A stretch of 64,000 nucleotides of DNA, taken from contig NC_003910.7 of assembly GCF_000012325.1 (NCBI RefSeq), forward strand, positions 1,984,001 through 2,048,000, in the 5' to 3' direction. Origin of the DNA: Colwellia psychrerythraea 34H. GTDB lineage: Bacteria; Pseudomonadota; Gammaproteobacteria; Enterobacterales; Alteromonadaceae. Shown in pieces: positions 54,393 to 63,664 of the stretch (positions are counted from its first letter, which is position 1; each line of letters opens with the position of its first letter). The notes beneath the pieces were generated by a model that saw nothing but the letters and a program-made list of their open reading frames with translations, did not search any database and was not told where the DNA came from. Both the position numbers and the translations under genes were made by a program.

Positions 54393-54812
54393 ATGGATAA
54401 AAATAAAATAGAGCGTTTTGATGAGCTACTATCAGCGGCAAAAGAAGCTTACCAACGCGCTTATGCTCCTTACAGTAAATTTCATGTTGGGGCGTCAGCA
54501 CTGACTACGGATGGAGACATCGTGAACGGCTGTAATGTGGAAAATGCCTCTTATGGTTTGACCATTTGCGCCGAACGTAACTGTATTAGTCATGCTGTCG
54601 TTCAGGGTAAGCAGATGTTTAAGTTCATCATGATTTACACAGAACAAGACAAGCTGACTCCTCCGTGCGGTGCATGTCGGCAAGTGATTGCTGAATTTTT
54701 CGAGCAATCAGCGCTAGTGGTTGCAGTAAACCACAAAAATGACCGAAAAATCTGGACGGTACAACAATTATTACCAGATGCATTCACCCCAAAAGATTTA
54801 TTAGACTTATAA
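54393..54812 (+). CDS. cdd: Cytidine deaminase
   Basis: The 139-residue protein is a short, homotetramer-type cytidine deaminase. It has the catalytic and zinc motifs (YGLTICAERNCISHAV and PPCGACRQVIAEF) and the substrate-binding start YAPYSKFHVGA. It turns cytidine and deoxycytidine into uridine and deoxyuridine. AAGG lies before the ATG. The deoA gene starts 11 bases after its stop, so the two form an operon downstream of a RutR-type operator. It is smaller than the E. coli dimeric enzyme (294). Confidence 0.95.
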   Translation: MDKNKIERFDELLSAAKEAYQRAYAPYSKFHVGASALTTDGDIVNGCNVENASYGLTICAERNCISHAVVQGKQMFKFIMIYTEQDKLTPPCGACRQVIAEFFEQSALVVAVNHKNDRKIWTVQQLLPDAFTPKDLLDL

Positions 54813-54823
54813 GGATTTAATTC

Positions 54824-56140
54824 ATGTCTGTAACCGCTAAAATCATCCCTCAAGAGATTATTCGACTGAAACGTGATGGTAAAATATTAGATGAACAAGC
54901 GATAAATGGCTTTGTTTCAGGCCTTGTTGATGGCAACTTTTCAGATAGCCAAGTTGGCGCTATGGCCATGGCTATTTTTCAACAGGGTATGTCGATTGAT
55001 GAAAGAGTCAATTTTACCAAGGCTATGATGCGCTCAGGAGAGGTTCTTAGCTGGGAAGGTTTTGATGGTCCTATTGTTGATAAGCATTCAACGGGTGGTG
55101 TCGGTGATAAAGTTAGCTTTATGTTAGCTGCTATCGTTGCTGCTTGCGGCGGTTATGTTCCTATGATTTCAGGGCGTGGTTTGGGCCATACTGGTGGTAC
55201 CGCAGATAAACTTGAAAGTATTGCTGGTTTTAATGTACAACCCAGTATTAGTGAATTTAAACGTATTGTTAAAGACGTTGGTGTTGCCATTATTTCACAA
55301 ACCGATAATTTAGCACCCGCCGATAAACGTTTGTATTCTATTCGTGATGTGACCGCTACAGTTGAATCTATTCCATTGATCACCGCTTCTATCTTATCGA
55401 AGAAGCTTGCCGCAGGACTTGATGTCTTAGTGATGGATGTCAAGGTTGGCAATGGTGCCATGATGAATAATTTAGATGATGCTAAAGCACTTGCACAAAG
55501 CATTACCAGTGTTGCTAACGGAGCGGGCGTTAAAACACAGGCTATTATTACCGATATGAATCAAGTCTTGGGTACTAGTGCCGGTAACGCCATAGAAATG
55601 TATGAAACAGTTAAATACTTAACCGGTAAACAACGAGAGCCGCGCTTACATAAAATTGTGCAAGCACTTGCTAGTGCAATGCTTATTAATACAAATCTAG
55701 CGAGTAGTGAAAAAGATGCCCGTGAGAAAATTGATAAGGTATTAAATTCAGGCTTAGCGGCTGAAAAATTTGATCGCATGGTATCCGCGTTAGGTGGACC
55801 GAAAAACTTTATAGAAAAGCCTTGGGACTCAATGAAAAAGGCAAATGTTATTACTGAGGTGCGAGCATTACAGCATGGTTACATTGCGCAGACGGACACT
55901 CGTGCTATTGGCATGTCGGTGGTTGGTTTAGGTGGAGGGAGAACGGCACCTACACAACAGGTAGATCACAGTGTTGGTTTTGATCGGATATTACCACTGG
56001 GTGTACAAGTGAATCGTGGCGAAGTGATTGCACGTTTACATGCTAAAGATGAAGACTCAGCCAATAGAGCCATTGAGCAATTTAATAATGCGATTACTTA
56101 CTCTGAAGAGAGCCCTGAGCTACCACCGGTAATCTACTAA
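54824..56140 (+). CDS. deoA: Thymidine phosphorylase
   Basis: The 438-residue protein matches DeoA in size and motifs: IVDKHSTGGVGDKVSFMLAA, SGRGLGHTGGTADKLESI, VASLASKKLAAG-like SILSKKLAAGLDVLVMDVK, and the late GGRTAPTQQVDHSVGF. It phosphorolyses thymidine and deoxyuridine to the base plus deoxyribose-1-phosphate. The product is passed to DeoB and DeoC, encoded nearby. The gene lies 11 bases after cdd. Confidence 0.96.
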   Translation: MSVTAKIIPQEIIRLKRDGKILDEQAINGFVSGLVDGNFSDSQVGAMAMAIFQQGMSIDERVNFTKAMMRSGEVLSWEGFDGPIVDKHSTGGVGDKVSFMLAAIVAACGGYVPMISGRGLGHTGGTADKLESIAGFNVQPSISEFKRIVKDVGVAIISQTDNLAPADKRLYSIRDVTATVESIPLITASILSKKLAAGLDVLVMDVKVGNGAMMNNLDDAKALAQSITSVANGAGVKTQAIITDMNQVLGTSAGNAIEMYETVKYLTGKQREPRLHKIVQALASAMLINTNLASSEKDAREKIDKVLNSGLAAEKFDRMVSALGGPKNFIEKPWDSMKKANVITEVRALQHGYIAQTDTRAIGMSVVGLGGGRTAPTQQVDHSVGFDRILPLGVQVNRGEVIARLHAKDEDSANRAIEQFNNAITYSEESPELPPVIY

Positions 56141-56149
56141 CGAATAAAT

Positions 56150-56181
56150 AACCTTAGCAGCTAATATAGATTGCTAAGGTT
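56150..56181. terminator. Bidirectional stem-loop between deoA and tdk
   Basis: AACCTTAGCA and TGCTAAGGTT form a perfect 10-bp stem with a 12-base loop between two convergent genes. On the minus strand a T-rich tract (ATTTATT) follows. Confidence 0.65.
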
Positions 56182-56195
56182 AGTAACCGGCTGCT

Positions 56196-56774
56196 TTATA
56201 GCCAGACGAGTTGCTTAAAATGAGCACGACAAAGGGGCTCATAACGTTCATTGCCACCAACCTCTACTTGCTCACCATTTTGTACCGCTTTACCGTTAGC
56301 ATCTTGTCTGATGACAAAGTTAGCTTTTCGCCCACAGTGACATATCGTTTTTAATTCAACCAATTTGTCAGCCCAAGCGAGCAAAGCGGCACTACCTGAG
56401 AAGGTTTGTCCTAAAAAGTCAGTGCGTATGCCATAAGCCAATACAGGAATATGCAATAGGTCGACAATATCAGTAAGCTGTTTAACTTGTTCAGTTGACA
56501 AAAACTGTGCTTCGTCTATTAGTACACAATCAATTTTTTCAGCTTGATGTTTCTGGTCAACGTCTTTAAATAGATTGATCTTTTCGTCGAATAAAAAAGC
56601 GTCTGCATCAATACCTAATCGTGAAGCAACCTTGCCTTTTGCAAATCTATCATCAATTTTCGCAGTATAAATAGCGGTGACTAAGCCACGTTCTTGATAG
56701 TTATAAGATGATTGTAAAAGGTGAGTTGATTTTCCCGCATTCATCGATGAGTAATAAAAATAAAGTTGTGCCAT
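56196..56774 (-). CDS. tdk: Thymidine kinase
   Basis: The 192-residue protein is a type-II thymidine kinase with a P-loop ([16 protein letters not shown]), the Walker-B-like [12 protein letters not shown], and a zinc ribbon ([11 protein letters not shown] and CRAHF). It phosphorylates thymidine and deoxyuridine for salvage. It is convergent with deoA and stands alone, 132 bases downstream of deoC on the same strand, with a stem-loop between. Salvage and breakdown of thymidine are thus side by side. Confidence 0.95.
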   Translation of the reverse strand: MAQLYFYYSSMNAGKSTHLLQSSYNYQERGLVTAIYTAKIDDRFAKGKVASRLGIDADAFLFDEKINLFKDVDQKHQAEKIDCVLIDEAQFLSTEQVKQLTDIVDLLHIPVLAYGIRTDFLGQTFSGSAALLAWADKLVELKTICHCGRKANFVIRQDANGKAVQNGEQVEVGGNERYEPLCRAHFKQLVWL

Positions 56775-56800
56775 TTTTAGTTATTTCTTTTTATGTAGTA

Positions 56801-56843
56801 AATACCTGAGCATTGAAAATTAATGTTTCAACGTTCAGGTATT
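56801..56843 (-). terminator. Stem-loop downstream of deoC
   Basis: AATACCTGA and TCAGGTATT form the outer stem, and TTGAAA/TTTCAA form an inner one. On the minus strand it follows the deoC stop by about 60 bases and is a likely end of the udk-nupC-deoC transcript. T-richness after it is moderate. Confidence 0.55.
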
Positions 56844-56906
56844 GTTGTAATGGGATTTAGTTGCCTGATAATAGCAGCAATAACTTAGCTGTGATTTAGG
56901 GGGGAC

Positions 56907-57680
56907 TTAGTAGTTACTTGATGACTTAGTATTACTTTTATGTCCAAGTGTATCTAATAAGCTGATAAGTAAGCTACTAGCACCAAATCTAAAGTGATTA
57001 GCATCTGCCCACTCATTACCTAATATATTATCTGCTAAATCAAGATAAATAGCGGCATCATCGGCATTTCTAACGCCTCCTGCAGGTTTAAATCCCACCG
57101 CAGTATTTTTATTTTTTATCACGGTTAACATAACTTTAGCCGCTTCAGGTGTGGCATTAATGGCTACTTTACCTGTCGATGTTTTAATAAAGTCGGCGCC
57201 AGCGTTGATAGCAATTTCACTCGCTTTTCGTATCAATTCTTCAGATTTAAGCTCACCTGTTTCAATGATGACTTTAAGCTTAGCATTGCCGCTACAGGCT
57301 TGTTTACATACCTTTACCATATCAAAACCAATTGTCTCATTACCCTGTATTAACGCACGGTAAGGAAAGACTAAATCGACTTCATCAGCGCCATAAGCGA
57401 CAGCAGCTCTTGTTTCTGCCAACGCAATATCAAGATCGTCATTGCCCTGTGGAAAATTAGTGACGGTTGCTATTTTTATGTGAGGTGTTTGTTGCGCTTT
57501 TAACGCCTTCTTAGCCACAGGAATAAAGCGTGGGAAAATACAAATAGCGGCCGTTTCGCCGGCAGGTGATTTAGCTTGACGACAAAGGTCAATAATTTCT
57601 TGGTCAGTCTCCGTGTTGGTAAGACTCGTTAAATCCATTAGTGACAGTGCACGTTGGGCTACTGCTTTAATATCAGACAT
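56907..57680 (-). CDS. deoC: Deoxyribose-phosphate aldolase
   Basis: The 257-residue protein matches DeoC. The Schiff-base lysines and surroundings are visible as [35 protein letters not shown] and [15 protein letters not shown]. It splits deoxyribose-5-phosphate into glyceraldehyde-3-phosphate and acetaldehyde, the last step of deoxynucleoside catabolism. An AGGAA site precedes the ATG. It is the third gene of udk-nupC-deoC, with 53 bases to nupC. Confidence 0.96.
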   Translation of the reverse strand: MSDIKAVAQRALSLMDLTSLTNTETDQEIIDLCRQAKSPAGETAAICIFPRFIPVAKKALKAQQTPHIKIATVTNFPQGNDDLDIALAETRAAVAYGADEVDLVFPYRALIQGNETIGFDMVKVCKQACSGNAKLKVIIETGELKSEELIRKASEIAINAGADFIKTSTGKVAINATPEAAKVMLTVIKNKNTAVGFKPAGGVRNADDAAIYLDLADNILGNEWADANHFRFGASSLLISLLDTLGHKSNTKSSSNY

Positions 57681-57733
57681 AATGTATTGTTCCTGTGTTA
57701 AATTCTCGTGTATCGTTTTTGTGTATATATTTC

Positions 57734-58978
57734 CTATAAGGAAATAAATATACCAGCAATTGCTGCGCTCATTAGATTGGCTAAAGTAGCTGCAATCATG
57801 GCTCGCATGCCTAATCTGGCAATGTCATGTCGACGGCTCGGCGCCATCGAACCAATGCCACCAAGTAAAATGGCTATTGATGATAAATTAGCAAAACCAC
57901 ATAATGCGAAAGTCACAATGGCTTGAGTTGCAGGGCTTAAGGTATCTTTGATTTCAACAAAATTAACATAGGCAAAGAATTCATTGACGACAACTTTTTG
58001 CCCAATAAAACTACCTGCTTGCAGCATTTCATTGACCGGAACACCAATAACATAAGCAAACGGTGCAAAAAGGTAACCCAAGAAAAATTCTATGGTGATA
58101 TCTTCATAACCGAATAAGCCAAAAACACCGCCAATTAGCGAATTTAACAATGCTATTAAGGCAATGAAGGCAAGTAACATTGCACCGACATTTACTGCCA
58201 ATTTAAGACCTGACGCTGCACCAGAAGCGGCGGCATCAATTACATTTGTTGGTTTTTCATTTTCGTCATCATAATCGACAGACTCGGTAACTATTTTATC
58301 GTGTTCAGTTTCAGGGCAAATGATTTTAGCCATTAATAGTCCACCTGGGGCGGCCATAAATGAAGCGGCAATTAGATATTTTAGTTCAATACCTAGGCCA
58401 GCGTATCCTGCTAAAATAGAACCTGCAACGGATGCTAGGCCACCAACCATGATGGCAAATAGCTCTGATTGGGTCATTTTTGCAATATAGGGACGAATAA
58501 TAAGAGGGGCTTCGGTTTGACCGACAAATATGTTGGCCGTAGCTGAAAGTGACTCAGGTTTGCTTGTCTTTAAAAGCTTTTGTAATGCGCCGCCGATGAT
58601 TTTAATTACCCATTGCATTATGCCAAGGTAATAAAGCACAGCAATTAAAGACGAAAAGAAAATAATATTAGGCAATACTCTGATGGCAAAGACAAAACCT
58701 ACACCATTGTCAAACATAGCATCGGTACCTAAACCACCAAAAAGAAAGTTAATGCCTACTTTTGCACTATCAATAACACTTTGCACGCCATTAGTCATAG
58801 ACAGCAAAACATCTTTACCAAAGGGAACATATAACACAAAAGCGCCAAGCAGCACTTGTAGTGCAAAAGCTAAACCGACTGTGCGAATATTTATTGATTT
58901 TTTTCCACTTGATAACGCGTAGGCGATAGCTAACAAAACGAAAATTCCTAGCACACCTCTTAGAGCACCTAATTCCAT
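57734..58978 (-). CDS. nupC: Concentrative nucleoside transporter, NupC family
   Basis: The 414-residue inner-membrane protein has the CNT layout with about ten hydrophobic segments and hallmark motifs: [38 protein letters not shown], and [20 protein letters not shown] near the end. It imports nucleosides using an ion gradient. It lies between udk and deoC, 28 bases from udk, so uptake and catabolism are co-expressed. The sequence does not reveal whether protons or sodium drive it; sodium would fit a marine host but is a guess. Confidence 0.94.
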   Translation of the reverse strand: MELGALRGVLGIFVLLAIAYALSSGKKSINIRTVGLAFALQVLLGAFVLYVPFGKDVLLSMTNGVQSVIDSAKVGINFLFGGLGTDAMFDNGVGFVFAIRVLPNIIFFSSLIAVLYYLGIMQWVIKIIGGALQKLLKTSKPESLSATANIFVGQTEAPLIIRPYIAKMTQSELFAIMVGGLASVAGSILAGYAGLGIELKYLIAASFMAAPGGLLMAKIICPETEHDKIVTESVDYDDENEKPTNVIDAAASGAASGLKLAVNVGAMLLAFIALIALLNSLIGGVFGLFGYEDITIEFFLGYLFAPFAYVIGVPVNEMLQAGSFIGQKVVVNEFFAYVNFVEIKDTLSPATQAIVTFALCGFANLSSIAILLGGIGSMAPSRRHDIARLGMRAMIAATLANLMSAAIAGIFISL

Positions 58979-59006
58979 GAATACCTCTTATATTTTATTA
59001 TTATAT

Positions 59007-59657
59007 TTATTGTTGTGGGGGTAATTGTGAAAGTTGTCGAATTTTTGCTTTGATCACCTCAATTGCCATTCTATTTTTACCTCCTCGGGTAATAACAATA
59101 TCAGCCCAAGCTTTAGAGGGTTCAATAAATTGATAATACATTGGCCTAACCGTTGCTAAATATTGGTTAGTGACCGATTCAATACTGCGGTTACGTTCAA
59201 CTAAATCTCGCTTAATTCTTCTAATGAGACATATGTCTAATGGTGTATCCATGTAGACCTTAATGTCAAAACACTCTCTTAATTCCTTGTTAGATAAAAG
59301 TAATATACCTTCAACTAGAATTATTTTAGTGGGTAAAAACTTTTTACTCTCATCGAGCCGGGTATGAGTTTTGTAACAATAAACAGGACTATTAATCATC
59401 TGATTTTCAGTGAGTTTTTTTAAGTGCTCTGATAAAAGTTCGTGTTCAAATGCACTGGGATGATCATAGTTAGTTTGCTCACGCTCTTGCATGGACAAAT
59501 GAGATTGGTCACGATAATAAGCATCTTCATAAATAATAGAAATACCACTGTCACCAAGCTCATCAATAAGCTCATCATGTATTGTTTTGGCAAAAAGAGT
59601 CTTGCCTGAGGCCGAAGGGCCAGCGATAGCAATAATTGTTGGTTTAATTGGTTTCAA
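59007..59657 (-). CDS. udk: Uridine kinase
   Basis: The 216-residue protein starts at a TTG codon at 59657, giving the typical beginning MKPIKPTIIAIAGPSASGKT with the P-loop GPSASGKT. Other family features are IIYEDAYYRDQSHLS, NYDHPSAFEHELL and IILVEGILLLSN, then the lid region IRRIKRDLVERNRSIESV. It phosphorylates uridine and cytidine. It is the first gene of udk-nupC-deoC and is divergent from deoB. The RutR-type operator lies in the shared upstream region. No strong ribosome site precedes the TTG. Confidence 0.93.
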   Translation of the reverse strand: MKPIKPTIIAIAGPSASGKTLFAKTIHDELIDELGDSGISIIYEDAYYRDQSHLSMQEREQTNYDHPSAFEHELLSEHLKKLTENQMINSPVYCYKTHTRLDESKKFLPTKIILVEGILLLSNKELRECFDIKVYMDTPLDICLIRRIKRDLVERNRSIESVTNQYLATVRPMYYQFIEPSKAWADIVITRGGKNRMAIEVIKAKIRQLSQLPPQQ

Positions 59658-59821
59658 TGTTCAGCCTGTAGTTAAAGCAAATATCAATAATTAAGAATTT
59701 TTTACTATCTTGAGCTTTGTTAGTAATTGGCGCAAGATATTCTCTATAGTTTAGATAAATAATCAGCGACAAGATAAAGCTCTATTTACCCTTAATTGTA
59801 AAGATGATAAATTAACACAAC

Positions 59822-59837
59822 TTGACCAGTTGGTCAT
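59822..59837. promoter_or_regulatory. RutR-type operator between udk and deoB
   Basis: TTGACCAGTTGGTCAT has the perfect half-site pair TGACCA-GT-TGGTCA (59823-59836) and fits the consensus TTGACCANNTGGTCAA at all but the last base. It sits 54 bases before deoB and 165 bases before udk, with a TTGACA -35-like box (59843-59848) just after it. One bound regulator could control both directions. A separate inverted repeat, TTTAATCA-TTG-TGATTAAA, lies at 59855-59873. Confidence 0.8.
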
Positions 59838-59890
59838 AGTTTTTGACAAATTATTTTAATCATTGTGATTAAATGTAAAAAGGAAACATT

Positions 59891-61105
59891 ATGGCTCGTG
59901 CAATAATTATAGTTATTGATAGCTTGGGTATCGGTTATTCTCCAGATGCTGTTGATTTTGGTGATGTGGGCGCAAATACGTTTGCTAACCTAGCTCGTGC
60001 TTATTATGAAGAAACAGGTAAAGAGATTTTCTTACCCAACTTATCGGCACTTGGAATGATAAAGGCTTGTGAACAAGCATCTAATCAAACATTTCCTTAT
60101 CAGGGTCAAGAACCAAGTAAAGGTGCTTATGGTTTTGCACAAGAAATAAGTACTGGTAAAGATACGCCCAGTGGTCACTGGGAGATGGCAGGCGTACCTG
60201 TACTTTTTGATTGGGGATATTTTACCGATAAAAACAGTAGCTTTCCCACATCATTAATTGACGATATTAATCGTGAAACGGGTTTTGATGGCATATTAGG
60301 CAATTGTCATGCTTCAGGTACCGAAATTCTTACCCGTTTAGGACAAGAGCATATTGAAACAGGTTTACCGATTTGTTATACCTCGGCCGATAGCGTTTTT
60401 CAAATAGCTGCGCATGAAGAACATTTTGGTTTAGATAACCTCTATAAATACTGTGAAACGGTTCGAGAGTTACTTGGTGATTTAAATATAGGACGTGTTA
60501 TTGCTAGACCCTTTGTAGGAGATAGTGCTGATAACTTTGCTAGAACAGGTAACCGTAGAGATTACTCAGTGTTACCGCCAGCTCCTACGGTACTTGATAA
60601 AATATCACAGGAAGGAACTCATGTTATCAGTGTTGGTAAAATTGCTGATATTTTCGCTCATCAAGGCATTGATGAAAAAACAAAAGCGACTGGGCTCAAT
60701 GCACTTTTTGATGCCACTTTGGATCATATTAATACCGCACAAGACAATTCACTCATTTTCACTAATTTGGTTAATTTTGATCAAGATTTTGGTCATAGAC
60801 GCGATGCTATCGGTTATGCAAAAGAGCTTGAAGCACTAGATGTTCGTATACCTGAGCTCTTTCATGCGATGTCTGCGGAGGATGTACTATTCTTAACCGC
60901 TGATCATGGTTGTGATCCAACATGGCCTGGTACTGAGCATACTCGAGAGTATGTACCTATTATTGCTTATCATCATCAGATTGACTCTGTAAACCTTGGT
61001 AACCGTAAGACGTTCGCTGATTTAGGACAAAGTGTCGCCGAGTTATTTAACGTAGAAGCAATGGACTACGGCACAAGCTTTCTGTCAGAGATATACAGTA
61101 AGTAA
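59891..61105 (+). CDS. deoB: Phosphopentomutase
   Basis: The 404-residue protein matches DeoB of the alkaline phosphatase superfamily. The metal-site motifs are IIVIDSLGIGYSPDA, the phospho-Thr region ISTGKDTPSGHWEMAG, NFDQDFGHRRDAIGY, LFLTADHGCDPTWPGTEHTR and the following EYVPIIAY. It interconverts ribose- or deoxyribose-1-phosphate and the 5-phosphate, linking the phosphorylases to DeoC. AAGGAAA precedes the ATG. It is divergent from udk and followed by a TonB-dependent receptor on the same strand. Confidence 0.96.
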   Translation: MARAIIIVIDSLGIGYSPDAVDFGDVGANTFANLARAYYEETGKEIFLPNLSALGMIKACEQASNQTFPYQGQEPSKGAYGFAQEISTGKDTPSGHWEMAGVPVLFDWGYFTDKNSSFPTSLIDDINRETGFDGILGNCHASGTEILTRLGQEHIETGLPICYTSADSVFQIAAHEEHFGLDNLYKYCETVRELLGDLNIGRVIARPFVGDSADNFARTGNRRDYSVLPPAPTVLDKISQEGTHVISVGKIADIFAHQGIDEKTKATGLNALFDATLDHINTAQDNSLIFTNLVNFDQDFGHRRDAIGYAKELEALDVRIPELFHAMSAEDVLFLTADHGCDPTWPGTEHTREYVPIIAYHHQIDSVNLGNRKTFADLGQSVAELFNVEAMDYGTSFLSEIYSK

Positions 61106-61267
61106 TAAAACAATAAAGTTATAAGTACAGTGAATGGTAGGGGGAAGTTCTACCGCAATTAATTCAATAACCTGTATAAGTTCTACTACACTATAAAACA
61201 TAATAAAAACAAAAGATAAAAAGCATAAAACATAATAAATAACAAAAACAGTTCTGGGAGTAAACAA

Positions 61268-63577
61268 ATGAAAATATTTAAAAAAAGCGTATTGTCACTT
61301 TGTGTGCAGGCGTCAATCATTGCGAGCGTTACTGGTTTCTCTGCTAGTGCCCTAGCAGCAGAAGAAGTGGATAAGAATAAGCTAGAAGTCATTGAGGTTA
61401 CTGCACGTAAACGTGTTGAAAATGTTCAAGAAGTTCCGGTTTCTGTCTCTTCTTTACAAGGTGAAAATCTTGATGCTTACAGCTCTGGGGGGATGGATAT
61501 TCGCTTTATGAGTGCTCGTATTCCAAGTCTTGCGGTAGAGTCCTCATATGGACGAAGCTTTCCCCGATTTTATATTCGTGGTTTAGGTAATACTGATTTT
61601 GACTTAAATGCTTCACAGCCTGTTTCCTATGTCGTGGATGATGTTGTTCAAGAAAATCCAATTTTAAAAGGTTTTCCTGTCTTTGATGTAGAAAGAGTCG
61701 AAGTGCTTCGTGGGCCTCAAGGAACGTTGTTTGGACGTAATACGCCAGCTGGCTTAGTTAAGTTTGATTCAATGAAGCCAACACAGTCTTTTGATGGTTA
61801 TGCTGCAATTTCTTATGGTACTCGTGGCGCAATTGATTCATCAGGCGCAATTGGTGGTGGTTTAACTGATAATTTATCAGTTCGGGTGTCTGCTCTGCAT
61901 CAATCAAAGGGTGACTATATCGATAATAGAGCAGTTGGCTTTGAGAAAAAAGACCAATTAGGTGGTTATGATGATAATGCTGCCCGTATTCAGTTTTTAT
62001 ATGAAGGTAGTGCTTTTAGCGCATTGTTTAATTATCATTTTAGAGACCTTGATGGCTCGCCTATTGTTTTTCATCCCAATATTGCTACTCCTGGGACTAA
62101 TAATATTCGCGGTGACTTTGAAGCTGATGTCGTTTATCAAGATGCAGGTCAATTTGCAACTCAGGATGTATCAACTCAAGGTAGTAGTTTAAAGCTTGAG
62201 TGGGATATTGATGATTACACTGTAACGTCTATCACGGCTTGGGAAAGCGCTGAGATATTTTCTAGAGCTGATGTTGATGGCGGCTATAACGGTTTTCCTC
62301 CTGCAGGTGATGCCAATGCAGTATGGTGGGGGGCTCAAACAGCGGATGAAATTCCTGAGCATGATCAATATACGCAAGAGCTTCGTTTAGCTTCCAATTT
62401 TGCAGGTAAGCTTAATTATCAAGTGGGTCTTTTCTACTTTAGTGAAGAATTAATTATTAATACTTATGATTATTTTACTCGAGATGGTACATCAACACCA
62501 TCTGACCCAGCGCACGGCGCACAGAACGGTGAATCAACACAGTATCAAGATACAACAGCTTGGGCAGTATTTGGCTCTGTTGATTACGATTTCACAGAAG
62601 ACTTAGCAATAACAGTAGGCCTTCGTTACTCTGACGATCAGAAAGACTTTACGGCTGAGTTATTAGATCATCCATTTATACCAGGAGCAGATGGCGGTAA
62701 TTTCTCTGAGTCTGTTGATGTAAGCGATAGCCACGTAAGTTGGGATATTAGCGGTACTTATAAAATAAACAAAAATATAAATTGGTATGCTCGTGTCGCC
62801 AATAGCTTTAGAGCACCAAGCATTCAAGGTCGTGTGCTTTATGACCAAAATGTGAGTGTTGCTGATTCAGAAACGATTACATCGTATGAAACTGGATTAA
62901 AATCTGATGTTTTAGAAGGGAGAGGTAGAGTTAATGCATCCGTCTATTATTTTGATATGAATGATCAACAATTAACGGCAGTAGGTGGAACCTCGAATTC
63001 AAACACATTGTTAAATTCAAATGGTACTATCGGTTATGGTATTGAGCTAGATTCAGAATGGATTCTAACTGATAACATTATTGCTACTTTCAACATCAGC
63101 TACAATAAAACAGAAATTGATGATGACGGTCTAGCCGTTGCGGCTTGTGGTTCTGGTACATGTACTGTAACTGATCCAACCTTCCAAGTTCCAGGCGATT
63201 TTGGCCCAACTACTATGGCGTATATTGACGGTAACAGCTTACCTAATGCACCTGAATGGATTTCAAACTTAACCTTAAGCTACGTAAAAGAGATTGGAGA
63301 TGGAGAGTTTTTTGCGCATACTGATTTAACTTACCGTGGCAAAGTTGATTTCTTTTTATATAGAGCCGAGGAGTTTGAAGGTGAAGCCTTAATAGAAGTT
63401 GGCGCACGTACTGGTTATAACTGGATTTCTGGTGATAATGAGTACGAAGTTTCAGCATTTGTGCGTAACCTTACCGATGAGGAAGTGATTATTGGTGGTG
63501 TTGATTTCAATAATAACTCAGGCATGGTTAACGAAGAGCGTTTTGTTGGCGCAGCATTTAAAGTGTCTTTCTTTTAG
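61268..63577 (+). CDS. TonB-dependent receptor, probable nucleoside-related
   Basis: The 769-residue protein starts after GGGAG with a signal peptide (residues 1-30, ending SALAAEE), a TonB-box-like LEVIEVTARKR, a plug with VERVEVLRGPQGTLFGRNTP, and a barrel ending GAAFKVSFF with a terminal aromatic residue. It imports a ligand across the outer membrane with TonB energy. Its position after deoB and before deoD makes nucleosides or nucleotides the best guess for the ligand. A 162-base gap separates it from deoB, so it may have its own promoter. Confidence 0.85.
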   Translation: MKIFKKSVLSLCVQASIIASVTGFSASALAAEEVDKNKLEVIEVTARKRVENVQEVPVSVSSLQGENLDAYSSGGMDIRFMSARIPSLAVESSYGRSFPRFYIRGLGNTDFDLNASQPVSYVVDDVVQENPILKGFPVFDVERVEVLRGPQGTLFGRNTPAGLVKFDSMKPTQSFDGYAAISYGTRGAIDSSGAIGGGLTDNLSVRVSALHQSKGDYIDNRAVGFEKKDQLGGYDDNAARIQFLYEGSAFSALFNYHFRDLDGSPIVFHPNIATPGTNNIRGDFEADVVYQDAGQFATQDVSTQGSSLKLEWDIDDYTVTSITAWESAEIFSRADVDGGYNGFPPAGDANAVWWGAQTADEIPEHDQYTQELRLASNFAGKLNYQVGLFYFSEELIINTYDYFTRDGTSTPSDPAHGAQNGESTQYQDTTAWAVFGSVDYDFTEDLAITVGLRYSDDQKDFTAELLDHPFIPGADGGNFSESVDVSDSHVSWDISGTYKINKNINWYARVANSFRAPSIQGRVLYDQNVSVADSETITSYETGLKSDVLEGRGRVNASVYYFDMNDQQLTAVGGTSNSNTLLNSNGTIGYGIELDSEWILTDNIIATFNISYNKTEIDDDGLAVAACGSGTCTVTDPTFQVPGDFGPTTMAYIDGNSLPNAPEWISNLTLSYVKEIGDGEFFAHTDLTYRGKVDFFLYRAEEFEGEALIEVGARTGYNWISGDNEYEVSAFVRNLTDEEVIIGGVDFNNNSGMVNEERFVGAAFKVSFF

Positions 63578-63605
63578 CGTTTAAATCTCATCATTTGAGA
63601 AATAA

Positions 63606-63634
63606 AAAAGGGTTAGCATTTTGCTAACCCTTTT
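63606..63634. terminator. Bidirectional intrinsic terminator
   Basis: AAAAGGGTTAGCA and TGCTAACCCTTTT form a perfect 13-bp stem with a three-base loop. T-rich DNA follows and A-rich DNA precedes, so it serves both the TonB receptor and the convergent deoD gene. Confidence 0.93.
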
Positions 63635-63664
63635 CTTTAACACAACGAAAACTGAATTTGAAAG

